A stretch of DNA of 57,960 bases from NCBI GenBank assembly GCA_018222405.1, contig JAAFAI010000027.1, positions 1 to 57,960 of the forward strand, given 5' to 3'. Under the pieces are notes generated by a model. The model was not told where the DNA came from. It searched no databases and was given only the letters and a program-made list of their open reading frames with translations. This document shows positions 17,975-26,939 of this stretch, piece after piece. The stretch is from Gammaproteobacteria bacterium (GTDB lineage: Bacteria; Pseudomonadota; Gammaproteobacteria; Enterobacterales; Alteromonadaceae). Both the position numbers and the translations under genes were made by a program. The first letter of the stretch is position 1, and the number at the start of each line of letters is the position of its first letter.

Positions 17975-18760
17975 TTAACCGCAGGCTTCTACTACCACAA
18001 CATTCACGCCGTGTTCGCGAATTTTATCGAGCGCCTGCGGATCGGCATTGCTATCGGTGATGATAGTATCCACGGCATCGAGTCCGCAGAAGATAAGGTT
18101 ACCTTTGATACCTATTTTGCTGCTATCTACCAGCACAATCAGTTTGTCAGCCCGTTTCCTTAGCTTTTGCTCAGCCAGAATTAATAACGGATCGGTTTCC
18201 ATTACGCCAAACTCACTGACGCCTGGGGAGCCCATAAACATCTTGCTGCCGCGGTAATTTTGCGTGGTATCATTTTCAAAAGAACTGAGAATAATGCTTT
18301 GCTTACGGTACACCTCGCCGCCTGGCAAAGTCACCTGATTCTGACTGTTCTCCAGTAATTCCTGGGCCAGCACAAAGGAGTTAGTCAGGATGTTCATCCG
18401 CCTTTCAGCCAGAAACTCTGACATCATGAAGGTTGAGGAGCCACCGTTAATGATAATCGCTTCGCCATCTTCACACAGTTCGGTTGCCGCTTTAGCAATC
18501 ATGCGTTTCGTGTCGGTATTACGCTCTCTGTCGACTAAAAAAGCGTTACCGGAAATCTTGATGTTGGAAACAGCGCGATCATCGAGCACCTGTGCCCCAC
18601 CACGAATTTTCTTGATTTTTCTGGCATCAGCCAGCTTATTCAGGTCGCGGCGAATAGTGGCTTCGGAGGAGTCCAACTGACTGCACAAGTCTCTAACGCT
18701 AACAAAGGTACTCTCATCCAGAATGTCTAAAATCAGCTGATGACGCTGCTTTTCAAGCAT
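17975..18760 (-). CDS. DeoR-family transcriptional regulator of the rhamnose genes
   Basis: A 261-residue repressor. I start at ATG 18758-18760 (MLEKQRHQLIL), the usual DeoR beginning, with AAGGGC upstream; the longer frame would translate the intergenic region. Residues 5-57 are the DeoR winged helix (LCSQLDSSEATIRRDLNKL), followed by the sugar-phosphate-sensing domain with ANNGGSST-like IINGGSSTFMMSE and LIVLVDSSKIG. It sits between the rhaD-rhaI operon and the kinase gene, and TCAAT/ATTGA operators flank it. It probably senses a rhamnose intermediate such as rhamnulose-1-phosphate (inference). Confidence 0.88.
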   Translation of the reverse strand: MLEKQRHQLILDILDESTFVSVRDLCSQLDSSEATIRRDLNKLADARKIKKIRGGAQVLDDRAVSNIKISGNAFLVDRERNTDTKRMIAKAATELCEDGEAIIINGGSSTFMMSEFLAERRMNILTNSFVLAQELLENSQNQVTLPGGEVYRKQSIILSSFENDTTQNYRGSKMFMGSPGVSEFGVMETDPLLILAEQKLRKRADKLIVLVDSSKIGIKGNLIFCGLDAVDTIITDSNADPQALDKIREHGVNVVVVEACG

Positions 18761-18816
18761 TGTACTGCCCTTATATTCGTTGTTGTTCAGGGAGTTAATA
18801 TAGTCACCTCTGTGTT

Positions 18817-18854
18817 CACAATCAATCAAAAAAGCCAAATTATGATTGATTGTG
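18817..18854. promoter_or_regulatory. Perfect 12-bp inverted repeat operator of the DeoR gene
   Basis: CACAATCAATCA (18817-18828) and TGATTGATTGTG (18843-18854) form a perfect inverted repeat with a 14-bp centre. It lies 57-94 bp upstream of the DeoR start and just after the kinase stop. Each arm contains the TCAAT/ATTGA element of the other two rhamnose promoters, so this is likely an autoregulatory operator. No T tract follows, so a terminator role is less likely. Confidence 0.75.
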
Positions 18855-18871
18855 ATGATTCGTTACGCTTA

Positions 18872-20272
18872 CTACTGAGCAGACTGGGTCGCAATAGCTT
18901 GGTACCACTGCGCCTTATACTGCGTAAGCTGGCTGAAGGTAGCAGGTGGACAAGGTACCAAATCGGTAACCTGCTGCTCCCTGTTGCTAAAGTTGATCAG
19001 CGCCGCCGCGCCCATCACCGTGCCGGTATTATCGGCGGACAGCATAACCGGCTGATGGGGCCGAAGCTGAGCAACTAATTCACAGAGTACCGGGTTTTTC
19101 AGAAACGCCCCTTCAATGTAGATAGGTCCGCTGGCGTTAAGGTCATTCAGGCGCTGATCGATCATTAACGCGCAGTACAGGGTCGCAATAGCCTGCGGCG
19201 ACGGCGGCTTATCAGGGCACAATATAGCCGGCTTGGCATGACCAAAGGGACCATTCCCCTGGCTAAAATCAGGCGTTACCATCCAGCACTCATCAATAGC
19301 CTGTTGAATCGCTTCAGTTGCAGCCCCCATGCTGATATCGCCACCGAGGAGCTGACAGATGGTCTCATATTCACGCCCGCCCATAAAGCGGGCACAATTT
19401 ACCGGGCGGCCGAAAACATCCACATTGGCCAGTGTATCCCGAGCCCCTTTGAGATTGTCCACCGGATAGTGTGTTTGCATGATGATGGTCCAGGTTCCCG
19501 AAGAAATGACGTTCAGCGTCTGGCTACTGTCATCATCGGTTGGCAGGTACCGCAACAGGCTGGCATTGCTGTCGTGGATCCCGGCATAGAGTTTACAGTT
19601 TGTTGATAAACCTGTTTGCTCAGCCACCTGCTCACTCACGCAACCCAGTTCGTCCCAGGCGTTACGTAACGGAGGGAAGAAGGATCGCCAGTGACATTTG
19701 TCTACCAGGGAAGAGTAGTCCCGGCCTTGTGGCTGCCACAAATCGGTATGACAACCTAAAGACGTCACCTCGCTGGCCGGTTCGCCGCCCAGTCGCCACG
19801 CCCAGTACTGCGGGTACATAAGAATATGGGTTGCGCTGGCAAACGCCTCTGCAAACTTGTGCTGCAGCCAGAAAAGTTGCCGCCCGAGATTCAGTCCTGC
19901 CGGTAATTGCGGTGACAGGGTTTCAGAAAAATCCGGACGCACGCCGGCATAGTCGCCGTTATACTCTTCCACGCCGTCAAACTCGTAATCAACTACTGGC
20001 AGCACCAGCGCTGAATTACGGTCTGTTGCATTGTGGTTTATCAGGGCTGCCGTAGCGCCGTGAGTGGTAACAACCAGCGCAGCAATCTCACCCGTGCGCG
20101 GATAAGCGCTTAACGTGGTGCATAACCATTGCCAGATGCCATCCGTATCGGCATGCGGATACTCTCCCTTCAGCGGTGCATTTTTACTGGTATAACAAGC
20201 CTGCTGCTGGCCATCCTCGAGCACCAACAACTTAATATGAGTTTTACCAATATCCACAACGGCGTTCAGCAT
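18872..20272 (-). CDS. rhaK: FGGY-family carbohydrate kinase, probable L-rhamnulokinase
   Basis: A 466-residue FGGY kinase from ATG 20270-20272 (MLNAVVDIGKTHIKL); the longer frame start is rejected because it would be encoded by upstream leader sequence. The N-terminal ATPase fold has DIGKTHIK, the substrate loop AGIHDSNASLL carries the catalytic aspartate, and SSGTWTIIM matches the FGGY C-terminal domain. Given its neighbours it should phosphorylate L-rhamnulose to rhamnulose-1-phosphate. It resembles the rhizobial RhaK type more than E. coli RhaB in layout. TCAAT repeats lie about 106-120 bp upstream. Confidence 0.82.
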   Translation of the reverse strand: MLNAVVDIGKTHIKLLVLEDGQQQACYTSKNAPLKGEYPHADTDGIWQWLCTTLSAYPRTGEIAALVVTTHGATAALINHNATDRNSALVLPVVDYEFDGVEEYNGDYAGVRPDFSETLSPQLPAGLNLGRQLFWLQHKFAEAFASATHILMYPQYWAWRLGGEPASEVTSLGCHTDLWQPQGRDYSSLVDKCHWRSFFPPLRNAWDELGCVSEQVAEQTGLSTNCKLYAGIHDSNASLLRYLPTDDDSSQTLNVISSGTWTIIMQTHYPVDNLKGARDTLANVDVFGRPVNCARFMGGREYETICQLLGGDISMGAATEAIQQAIDECWMVTPDFSQGNGPFGHAKPAILCPDKPPSPQAIATLYCALMIDQRLNDLNASGPIYIEGAFLKNPVLCELVAQLRPHQPVMLSADNTGTVMGAAALINFSNREQQVTDLVPCPPATFSQLTQYKAQWYQAIATQSAQ

Positions 20273-20377
20273 TAAAGGCTCCCAACGGACAAAGCCGACA
20301 TTACTACAGAGGCAAAGACAGCCGCTAAGACCGCCTTCTGTTAACAATACTGAAACAAATTACACAAAAAATCACTT

Positions 20378-20392
20378 TCAATCAATATCAAT
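20378..20392. promoter_or_regulatory. Rhamnose operator upstream of the kinase gene
   Basis: TCAATCAATATCAAT contains TCAAT at 20378, 20382 and 20388; the outer pair is 10 bp apart, matching the phasing of the repeats at 17834-17858. It lies in the 289-bp gap between the kinase and the NYN gene, which otherwise shows no gene. Likely a binding site of the DeoR regulator. Confidence 0.65.
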
Positions 20393-20561
20393 CACAAATA
20401 AAGCTAGATTTAACATTCATAAAGGGGCGTCACGGGGTGCAAATAGTTAGTTATATAAGACTAAGCTCCGGTTTCTCCGCTGATACGGTAGTGGTGTTTT
20501 GAGGCTGCTACACTTGTATTAATACCGGGCCTTATACACCGCCCAAGTTCAAGGGAAGAAC

Positions 20562-21287
20562 ATGCAAGATAAAGAAAAGATAGCTATTTTTATTGATGCT
20601 GATAATGCGCCTGCCGCAAAGATCGATACAGTATTATCTGAGCTCGCTAAACACGGCGTGGTAAATATCAGAAAAGCCTACGGAAACTGGAAAAACCTGA
20701 ATTTAAAATCATGGGAAGACCTGCTTCACGAATACGCAATCCAGCCAGTCCAACAGTTTGATTTAACCAAAGGCAAAAACGCAACAGACATAGCACTTGT
20801 GATTGATGTTATGGATGTGCTCTATACCAAAGACGTTGATGTTATTTGTTTAGTCTCATCAGACTGTGACTTTACTCCGCTGGTTACAAGGTGTCTTGCA
20901 GAAGGAAAGTTTGTAGTGGGTTTTGGCGAACGTAAAGCCCCTAAGCCTTTTGTTAACAGCTGTTCGCGATTTCTTTATCTGGATAAAGAAAGTGATCCGG
21001 ATACCGAAGCTACAGCTCAAACACAACATCAAAAATTAAAGAGTGATACAAAATTAATGAATCTGTTGAGGCAGACTGTTGATGCTGTGAGCGAGGAAAA
21101 TGGCTGGGCCCAGTTAGGTTTAATCGGCAACCATATCTCTAATCATACTTCATTCGATCAACGGAACTATGGCTTCAAAAAGCTCAGTGACTTATTCATG
21201 GCCATCGATTTATTCGAAAACAAGAGATCGAATAGCGGCTTACTTTGGTTCCGGGATAAGAAGAAAGCAAAAGAATCGTCCAAATAA
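20562..21287 (+). CDS. NYN-domain protein with C-terminal LOTUS/OST-HTH
   Basis: A 241-residue protein of the LabA/DUF88-like NYN family, predicted PIN-fold RNases. The acidic catalytic pattern is visible: FIDADNAP at 9-16, NATDIALVIDVMD in the middle and VSSDCDFTPLV. Residues about 160-235 (MNLLRQTVDAVSEENGWAQLGLIGNHIS) look like an OST-HTH/LOTUS domain, which binds RNA in other proteins. It stands alone, opposite in orientation to the rhamnose genes, and has no obvious link to the catabolic genes on either side. RNA processing is a family-based expectation only. Confidence 0.85.
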   Translation: MQDKEKIAIFIDADNAPAAKIDTVLSELAKHGVVNIRKAYGNWKNLNLKSWEDLLHEYAIQPVQQFDLTKGKNATDIALVIDVMDVLYTKDVDVICLVSSDCDFTPLVTRCLAEGKFVVGFGERKAPKPFVNSCSRFLYLDKESDPDTEATAQTQHQKLKSDTKLMNLLRQTVDAVSEENGWAQLGLIGNHISNHTSFDQRNYGFKKLSDLFMAIDLFENKRSNSGLLWFRDKKKAKESSK

Positions 21288-21324
21288 AGGGCGGGCACAC
21301 CATTGGGTCCTAACGGTGTGCCCG
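21287..21324 (-). terminator. Terminator hairpin between the NYN gene and ligJ
   Basis: CGGGCACACC (21292-21301) pairs perfectly with GGTGTGCCCG (21315-21324). On the minus strand it is followed by CCCTTTATTTG, terminating the ligK-ligU-ligJ operon; on the plus strand there is no T tract, though the hairpin may still protect the NYN transcript. Confidence 0.7.
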
Positions 21325-21334
21325 TGGCTAATTA

Positions 21335-22357
21335 TCAGCCAATGCCAAGCTCTTTCAGTTTTTTGTCCAGGCCCGGATAAACCCGGCGCGCGTTGCCGGA
21401 ATAAACCTGCTTACGTTGCTCATCGGTTAAATCCAGCGCATCGATATAGCGTTTGGTATCGTCAAAGTAATAGCCGGTTTCCGGATCGATGCCACGCACC
21501 GCACCAATCATCTCTGAGCCAAACAGAATGTTATCCAGATCGATGACTTCAAATAACAAATCGATGCCAGGCTGATGATAAACGCAGGTATCGAAGAACA
21601 CATTTTTCATCATATGTTCTCGTAACGGCGGCTGTTTAAGCATATCGGCCAGACCGCGATAGCGCCCCCAGTGATAAGGCACCGCGCCGCCACCGTGCGG
21701 GATAATAAAGCGCAACTCGGGAAAATCTTTAAACAGATTACCCTGCAGCAGTTGCATAAAAGCTGTGGTATCGGCGTTCATGTAATGGGCGCCGGTAGCG
21801 TGGAAATTTTCGTTACATGAGCCCGATACATGGATCATGGCCGGCACATCCAGCTCCACCATCTTCTCATAGAAGGGGTACCAGCTTTTATCGGTCAGAG
21901 GCTTCGATGTCCAGTGACCGCCTGAAGGGTCCGGGTTAAGGTTACAGCCTACAAAGCCCAGTTCTGTTACGCACCGCTCCAGTTCTGCGACGGAGTTTTT
22001 AATCGGCACGCCTGGCGATTGGGGTAACTGGCACACGCCAATAAAATGCTGAGGGTACAGATCAACAACCCGTTTGATCAGGTCATTACAGGCGCTGGTC
22101 CATTGTTTTGAGACTGCCTCGTCGCCAACATGGTGAGCCATGGCTGACGCCCGGGGTGAGAAAATAGTCATATCGGAGCCGCGTTCAATCAATAAACGCA
22201 GCTGGTTTTTTTCAATGCTTTCCTGGATCTGCTCATCGCTGATATGAGGAACCTCAGGAAGTGCCTTGCCATCCTGATACGCTTTTAGCTGTGCTTCGCG
22301 GAACAGCTGAAGCGGCTCCGGTGCGGTGGTGTAATGGCCGTGGCAATCAATAATCAT
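21335..22357 (-). CDS. ligJ: 4-oxalomesaconate hydratase (amidohydrolase family)
   Basis: A 340-residue amidohydrolase-2 enzyme. It begins MIIDCHGHY, the metal-binding D-x-H-x-H region, and has MIHVSGSCN, FIIPHGGGAVPYHWGR and LFGSEMIGAVRG near the C-terminus, features of the LigJ clade. LigJ hydrates 4-oxalomesaconate to 4-carboxy-4-hydroxy-2-oxoadipate in the protocatechuate 4,5-cleavage (and gallate) pathway. It is the last gene of a three-gene operon, 29 bp after ligU, and is followed by a terminator. The pathway context makes the name reliable. Confidence 0.9.
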   Translation of the reverse strand: MIIDCHGHYTTAPEPLQLFREAQLKAYQDGKALPEVPHISDEQIQESIEKNQLRLLIERGSDMTIFSPRASAMAHHVGDEAVSKQWTSACNDLIKRVVDLYPQHFIGVCQLPQSPGVPIKNSVAELERCVTELGFVGCNLNPDPSGGHWTSKPLTDKSWYPFYEKMVELDVPAMIHVSGSCNENFHATGAHYMNADTTAFMQLLQGNLFKDFPELRFIIPHGGGAVPYHWGRYRGLADMLKQPPLREHMMKNVFFDTCVYHQPGIDLLFEVIDLDNILFGSEMIGAVRGIDPETGYYFDDTKRYIDALDLTDEQRKQVYSGNARRVYPGLDKKLKELGIG

Positions 22358-22386
22358 AACTAGTGCCTTTTTCTGTACGAATAAAA

Positions 22387-23475
22387 TTAATCCTGAGCGA
22401 ATGCTGTATCGGGGATCATTACTTCTCCCCGCATCAGCAAGCGCGCGGTGCGCAGTAGTGCCGCGCGACGTATATTCAGTGTGTCTACAGACTCCTCACC
22501 TTCCACCTCCATGGCCACTGTAAACTGGCCGGTGGGATGTTCAATATTCAGAGCGGAATAGTCGTGGTCATCACCAAGGTAGCGATTACCCACCGCGCCT
22601 TTAATAACACAGGCGGTGGCCACACTGACCGAACCTAAAACACCAATCGCATCATGTACGCGGTGAGGGATAAACGAGCGGGTATTGAGTAAGCCATTAT
22701 TTACCGGTGCCGAAACCAGAGTCATTTTTGGCACGGTTTTACTGCTCACATCACCCAGGTTCATTTTTTCACCGGCCTGCAAACGTATGGTTTCCACCTT
22801 GTCTTTTAGCCAGGCATTGGCTTCCAGCTGTTCAGGAGATTCATCGCCCTGAACGTTGAAGTCCTTCGCTTCCATCATCACTACCGGCATACCGTTATCA
22901 ATACAGGTTACGGTGACACCTTCAAAGGTATCGGTAACGTTGCCGGTGGGCAGTAAAGTCCCACAGCTGGAACCGGCGATATCAAGAAAGTCTATCAGCA
23001 CCGGCGCTGCGCCACCGGGCACACCGTCGATTTCGGCATCGCCCTCATACACGGACTTACCATTTCTTACCTGTACCTGCGCAACCGCCAGGGCACCAGT
23101 ATTAACCATGTGAATGCGCACATCGGTTACGCCTTCATTAGCAGCAACCAGTCCTTCGTCGATGGCAAAGGGGCCCACTCCGGCCAGAATATTGCCGCAG
23201 TTCTGGGCATCGCTGACCACAGCCTTGTCGACCACCACCTGTAAGAACAGATAGTCCACATCGGCATCATTCCGCTGTGAAGGGCTGACAATAGCTACCT
23301 TGCTGGTAAGCGGATGCGCACCACCAACACCGTCAATCTGACGACTATCCGGCGACCCCATGGCTGCCAGCAAGACTTGATCGCGAACAGCGCTGTCGGA
23401 CGGTAAATCCTTAGCCTGAAAGTAAAGACCTTTGGACGTACCGCCACGCATTAAACTGCAGGGAATAGCTTTCAC
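22387..23475 (-). CDS. ligU: 4-oxalomesaconate tautomerase (PrpF family)
   Basis: A 362-residue PrpF/diaminopimelate-epimerase-fold isomerase. The N-terminus [16 protein letters not shown] is the PrpF signature, with [15 protein letters not shown] and [13 protein letters not shown] further on. In the LigU/GalD branch it interconverts the keto/enol and double-bond isomers of 4-oxalomesaconate between LigI and LigJ. The start codon overlaps the ligK stop by 4 bp, so translation is coupled. Without ligJ and ligK beside it, a 2-methylaconitate isomerase (PrpF) would be an alternative. Confidence 0.9.
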   Translation of the reverse strand: MKAIPCSLMRGGTSKGLYFQAKDLPSDSAVRDQVLLAAMGSPDSRQIDGVGGAHPLTSKVAIVSPSQRNDADVDYLFLQVVVDKAVVSDAQNCGNILAGVGPFAIDEGLVAANEGVTDVRIHMVNTGALAVAQVQVRNGKSVYEGDAEIDGVPGGAAPVLIDFLDIAGSSCGTLLPTGNVTDTFEGVTVTCIDNGMPVVMMEAKDFNVQGDESPEQLEANAWLKDKVETIRLQAGEKMNLGDVSSKTVPKMTLVSAPVNNGLLNTRSFIPHRVHDAIGVLGSVSVATACVIKGAVGNRYLGDDHDYSALNIEHPTGQFTVAMEVEGEESVDTLNIRRAALLRTARLLMRGEVMIPDTAFAQD

Positions 23476-24176
23476 GCTTTATTACCGCTGTTATGTTCTT
23501 CGTAGGTCACATAACGCAGGCCTTTTTCGGCCAGGCGCTCACGCATGTTGTAAATGTCCAGCCCGAGTTCACCGTTAGCCAGGCGCATTCGCTTGGACTC
23601 TTCGTTGGCGACTCTTTTAAGTACTTTTTCGTGTACTTCGTCGGCTTCCTCGCGGGCAACCACTACTACGCCATCTTCATCGGCAACCACCATATCACCG
23701 GGGTTTACCAGCGCACCGGCACACACCACCGGCACATTTACACTGGCAATGGTTTCTTTCACCGTGCCCTGCGAATAAATCGCTTTCGACCATACCGGAA
23801 ATTCCATTTCTTCCAGTGTGGCGGTATCTCTTACCCCACCCGCAATCACCAGCCCCTGCACGCCGCGGGCTTTTAAAGAGGTGGCCAACAGATCGCCAAA
23901 GAAGCCATCAATGCAAGGACTGGTTGGCACAACCACCAGCACATCCCCTGCCTGACACTGTTCCACCGCAACATGAATCATCCAGTTATCGCCCGGCGCT
24001 ACCTGACAGGTCACCGCAGGCCCGGCAATTTTCGCCGGCTTATATATGGGCGTCATGTATTCCGCCATCAGCCCCTTGCGCCCCTGAGCTTCGTGCACTG
24101 TGGCCGCCTCAGCCCCTGCGTAATTTTCAATAGTTTGTTTTGATGGGCGTGGACACCCGGTAACACATACCGCCAT
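23472..24176 (-). CDS. ligK: 4-carboxy-4-hydroxy-2-oxoadipate aldolase (RraA-like)
   Basis: A 234-residue class II pyruvate aldolase of the RraA-like fold. It cleaves 4-carboxy-4-hydroxy-2-oxoadipate to pyruvate and oxaloacetate, the final step of 4,5-cleavage of protocatechuate. Visible: [22 protein letters not shown] and the substrate loop [17 protein letters not shown] with the conserved R-D pair. GAGG lies 6 nt before the ATG. It is first in the ligK-ligU-ligJ operon and divergent from the LysR-type gene, whose likely binding sites fill the intergenic region. Confidence 0.9.
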   Translation of the reverse strand: MAVCVTGCPRPSKQTIENYAGAEAATVHEAQGRKGLMAEYMTPIYKPAKIAGPAVTCQVAPGDNWMIHVAVEQCQAGDVLVVVPTSPCIDGFFGDLLATSLKARGVQGLVIAGGVRDTATLEEMEFPVWSKAIYSQGTVKETIASVNVPVVCAGALVNPGDMVVADEDGVVVVAREEADEVHEKVLKRVANEESKRMRLANGELGLDIYNMRERLAEKGLRYVTYEEHNSGNKA

Positions 24177-24208
24177 AACAGCCTCGGTGAAGTTAATTCT
24201 GATGGAAT

Positions 24209-24275
24209 CAGTATGCGCCTGGCAGCGGTGAAATTCCGTTTAGAAAGATGTAAAAGTCCATTAGGATTTTCTATA
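24209..24275 (-). promoter_or_regulatory. Two-block promoter element of the ligK operon, shared with ligI
   Basis: Block 1, CAGTATGCGCC (24209-24219), is identical to 51612-51622. Block 2 (24238-24275), beginning GTTTAGAAA and containing CCATTAG, matches 51641-51678 in 29 of 38 positions without gaps. The spacer is 18 bp in both places, so the register is preserved. On the minus strand block 1 reads GGCGCATACTG, including a -10-like CATACT, and block 2 lies where a LysR-type activator would bind. The similarity is directly visible; activator binding is inference. Confidence 0.72.
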
Positions 24276-24303
24276 ATGATAAAAAACATTAAAGAGACAT
24301 GCT

Positions 24304-25491
24304 GTGCAATTTAATATCCGACACCTGTTCTGCGCGCTGGAAATTCGTAAGCACGCTAATCTCTCCGAGGCAGCCAGGCATGTTCACTTAACCCAGTCGG
24401 CGCTCACTCAGAGCATTCGAAAACTGGAAAAGTCTATTGGTGTGCCACTGTTTAAGCGAGCCACCACCGGTATGTTTGTTACCCCGGAAGGTGAAATATT
24501 TCTGAGCCGTTTTGAGCGCGGCTTTGCTTATATTGAATACTTTGCCAATACCCTGTTTAATGCCGACCGCACTGCCCGGCTAATCTTCCTTAGGGGCATT
24601 GGTGCGCGCCAGCTCGCAGCCCTTATTCAGGTGGTAGAACACCAAAGCTACACCGCGGCCTCCCGGGTCATGGGCTTAACCCAGCCCACTCTGCACCGCA
24701 CTATTAAGGAGCTCGAAACGCTTTGCGGGCAGAGTCTATTTACCCGCTCTCCCACGGGAGTTGAAGCTACCTGGCGGGCACGTCAGTTAAGTCGTCTGGC
24801 CGGGCTGTACTTTGCCGAGCTGCAACAGGGGCTGGATGAATTACAGGAGCTGGCCGGCTCAGGCCATGGTTCACTCAAACTGGGGAGTCTGCCGTTAACC
24901 CGCACCAGTATTATTCCTAACGCTGTACTCAGGCTCACCGAACTGGCTCCACAGGCGCACATCAGTATTGTGGACGGTCCCTATGAAGAACAGTTACATG
25001 CCCTGTTGCACGGCCAGATAGATATATTGGTCGGGGCACTACGCTTCCCGCCGCTGAGCGATGAGATTACCCAGCATCATCTGTTCGACGACAACCTATC
25101 GCTGGTATTTCGCCATGGCCACCCGCTGGCGACTCAGCCAACGCTCAGCAGCACCGACTGGTCATCACTAAAATGGATAGTGCCTAAAACCGGTACACCG
25201 GCCAGGGCCATATTTGAAGATCTGTTCGCCACCATGAAGTTACCCGTACCCGGTGACATTATTGAATGCAGCTCGCTGGTTGCCACCCGGGGAATGCTCA
25301 TAAACAGTGACCGTGCTGCGCTACTGCCAGCCCGCCAGGTAGAGGTAGACGTGCAGGCCGGCCTGCTGGCCGTGAGCCCGCTTAAACTCGACGACCCGGC
25401 CAGACAGATTGGTTACACTCTGCGCAAGGGCTGGACACCCACCCGCCTGCAGGCCAGCTTCTTAACCATACTGGAACACATTACCGGCTAA
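24304..25491 (+). CDS. LysR-type regulator with two winged-helix domains
   Basis: A 395-residue regulator, about 95 longer than a standard LysR protein. Residues 5-63 form a LysR DNA-binding domain (ALEIRKHANLSEAARHVHLTQSALTQSIRKLE). A second, related domain occupies about 101-160 (LIQVVEHQSYTAASRVMGLTQPTLHRTIKELE), and the effector-binding domain follows from about 190. Both helix-turn-helix motifs look intact. It is divergent from ligK and probably activates the lig genes in response to a pathway intermediate. Its stop overlaps the convergent beta-glucosidase gene by 4 bp. Confidence 0.88.
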   Translation: MQFNIRHLFCALEIRKHANLSEAARHVHLTQSALTQSIRKLEKSIGVPLFKRATTGMFVTPEGEIFLSRFERGFAYIEYFANTLFNADRTARLIFLRGIGARQLAALIQVVEHQSYTAASRVMGLTQPTLHRTIKELETLCGQSLFTRSPTGVEATWRARQLSRLAGLYFAELQQGLDELQELAGSGHGSLKLGSLPLTRTSIIPNAVLRLTELAPQAHISIVDGPYEEQLHALLHGQIDILVGALRFPPLSDEITQHHLFDDNLSLVFRHGHPLATQPTLSSTDWSSLKWIVPKTGTPARAIFEDLFATMKLPVPGDIIECSSLVATRGMLINSDRAALLPARQVEVDVQAGLLAVSPLKLDDPARQIGYTLRKGWTPTRLQASFLTILEHITG

Positions 25492-26816
25492 ACCCGGTTA
25501 CGCTTAATAATGCGTGAGTAGGCTTTAGCGCTGGGCTTTTGCTTGCGTTCGAAAGTCTGCAAATCAACTGTGTGCAGACCAAAGTGCTCAGTGTAGCCGC
25601 TTACCCATTCAAAGTTATCCAGCAACGTCCAGTGTATGTAACCTTTCACCGGCACGCCGTTTTGAATAGTTTGCTGCAGGTGTCGCAGGGATTCGGTAAT
25701 AAACCATTCACGCTGCTGGTCATTCTCGGTGCCAATGCCATGCTCGGTTACGATAATCGGCTTGTTCGTGGTGCGGTAAGTGTATTCAACGCAATTGGCC
25801 AGCGAGGTAGGCTCAACCCAACGGCCGGCATGATTGCGCTGGGCATCGTCTGGCACAGGCAGCTTGCCGTCATCAGTTAGTACCACCCGCTCATAGTTCT
25901 GCACACCAATAAAATCGGTTTCCTGTACCGCCAGCCAGGCGCCGTAGTTGTAGTCGCGCATCTCGTCGCGGGCTTTATTACCGCCGTCGGAGCCATCGGA
26001 AATTTCATCAAGCATGGCCAGGGTAAAACCAACATCCAGCGCCGAACGCTCACTCTTAATCGCCTTACGCCCCAGTTTATGACCTTCAATGAGTAAAGGG
26101 TTCATGGTATCGAGATCTTCAATGCGCGCTGCGTTAAGGCAACTCACATAATCACTGTTAACGGCTTTGGCTGCGGCATCCAGCATTTTGCCCTGCATGT
26201 CCCACACGAATGGCGGCAAGCCAATCACTTTTAGCAAACGCAGGAGATTAGGTTCGTTAAACGTCACCGCATAGCCAATACCATCGGCCAGTTCAGCCGC
26301 CGCGCGACGACAATAATCAGCAAATAACTGCGGTGCCTGTGGGTTGGTCCAGCCGCCCATTGCGGCAAACCATTTTGGACTGGCGAAATGATTAAAAGAC
26401 ACCATCGGGATCATATTCCGCTTATGACAGCCCTCAATAACGCGTTTGTAATGGTCGAGCATTGCCTGGGAATAAAACCCCGGCTCAGGCTGAATACGCG
26501 CCCATTCAATGGAGAAGCGATAGCTACTGGAACCCAGCGCTTTACACAGATCTAAATCGGTTTCCCACAGTTCAAAGCTGTTACAGGCATCACCTGACGG
26601 CTCCTTAAACAGGGTGGGTTGCACATTTTCCAGTAACCAGATATCCGAATTTACATTGTTCCCCTCCACCTGATGACCTGCACTGGCGGCTCCCCAGATA
26701 AAGTCTTCGGGAAACTTACCGGCACCGTCACTTTTGGCGCTGGCGGTCGATATTGGCATGCTCAGACTGGCTGTTGCAGCAGAAGCAAGCGCCATAAACT
26801 GTCGACGATTAATCAT
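25488..26816 (-). CDS. Tat-exported GH1 beta-glucosidase
   Basis: A 442-residue glycoside hydrolase family 1 enzyme. The N-terminus NRRQFMALASAATASLSMP is a twin-arginine signal, so the folded enzyme would act in the periplasm, unusual since many bacterial GH1 enzymes are cytoplasmic. The TIM barrel starts FPEDFIWGAASAGHQVEG; TFNEPN supplies acid/base E188 and IIVTEHG nucleophile E358 (H replaces the usual N after E). It would remove beta-glucosyl residues from oligosaccharides or phenolic glucosides. It is divergent from a LysR regulator, and the ATAG-N7-CTAT box lies between them. Confidence 0.88.
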   Translation of the reverse strand: MINRRQFMALASAATASLSMPISTASAKSDGAGKFPEDFIWGAASAGHQVEGNNVNSDIWLLENVQPTLFKEPSGDACNSFELWETDLDLCKALGSSSYRFSIEWARIQPEPGFYSQAMLDHYKRVIEGCHKRNMIPMVSFNHFASPKWFAAMGGWTNPQAPQLFADYCRRAAAELADGIGYAVTFNEPNLLRLLKVIGLPPFVWDMQGKMLDAAAKAVNSDYVSCLNAARIEDLDTMNPLLIEGHKLGRKAIKSERSALDVGFTLAMLDEISDGSDGGNKARDEMRDYNYGAWLAVQETDFIGVQNYERVVLTDDGKLPVPDDAQRNHAGRWVEPTSLANCVEYTYRTTNKPIIVTEHGIGTENDQQREWFITESLRHLQQTIQNGVPVKGYIHWTLLDNFEWVSGYTEHFGLHTVDLQTFERKQKPSAKAYSRIIKRNRV

Positions 26817-26909
26817 GGTCCACCTTCAAATTTATGTATTTATTCTTTAAAGGGTTGTAAAAATATCGTAAATGACGCCACAATTAAAATGATAAAATTT
26901 GTACTACCT

Positions 26910-26924
26910 ATAGATAAAACCTAT
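26910..26924. promoter_or_regulatory. LysR box 1, ATAG-N7-CTAT, between GH1 and LysR genes
   Basis: ATAG-ATAAAAC-CTAT is an interrupted dyad with T-N11-A spacing, the LysR-type recognition pattern. It lies 16 bp upstream of the LysR start and 94 bp from the GH1 start. The same half-sites and spacing recur at 27836 and 38022. Autoregulation and control of the GH1 gene are inferred. Confidence 0.7.
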
Positions 26925-26939
26925 ACATAGAGAGCGCAC

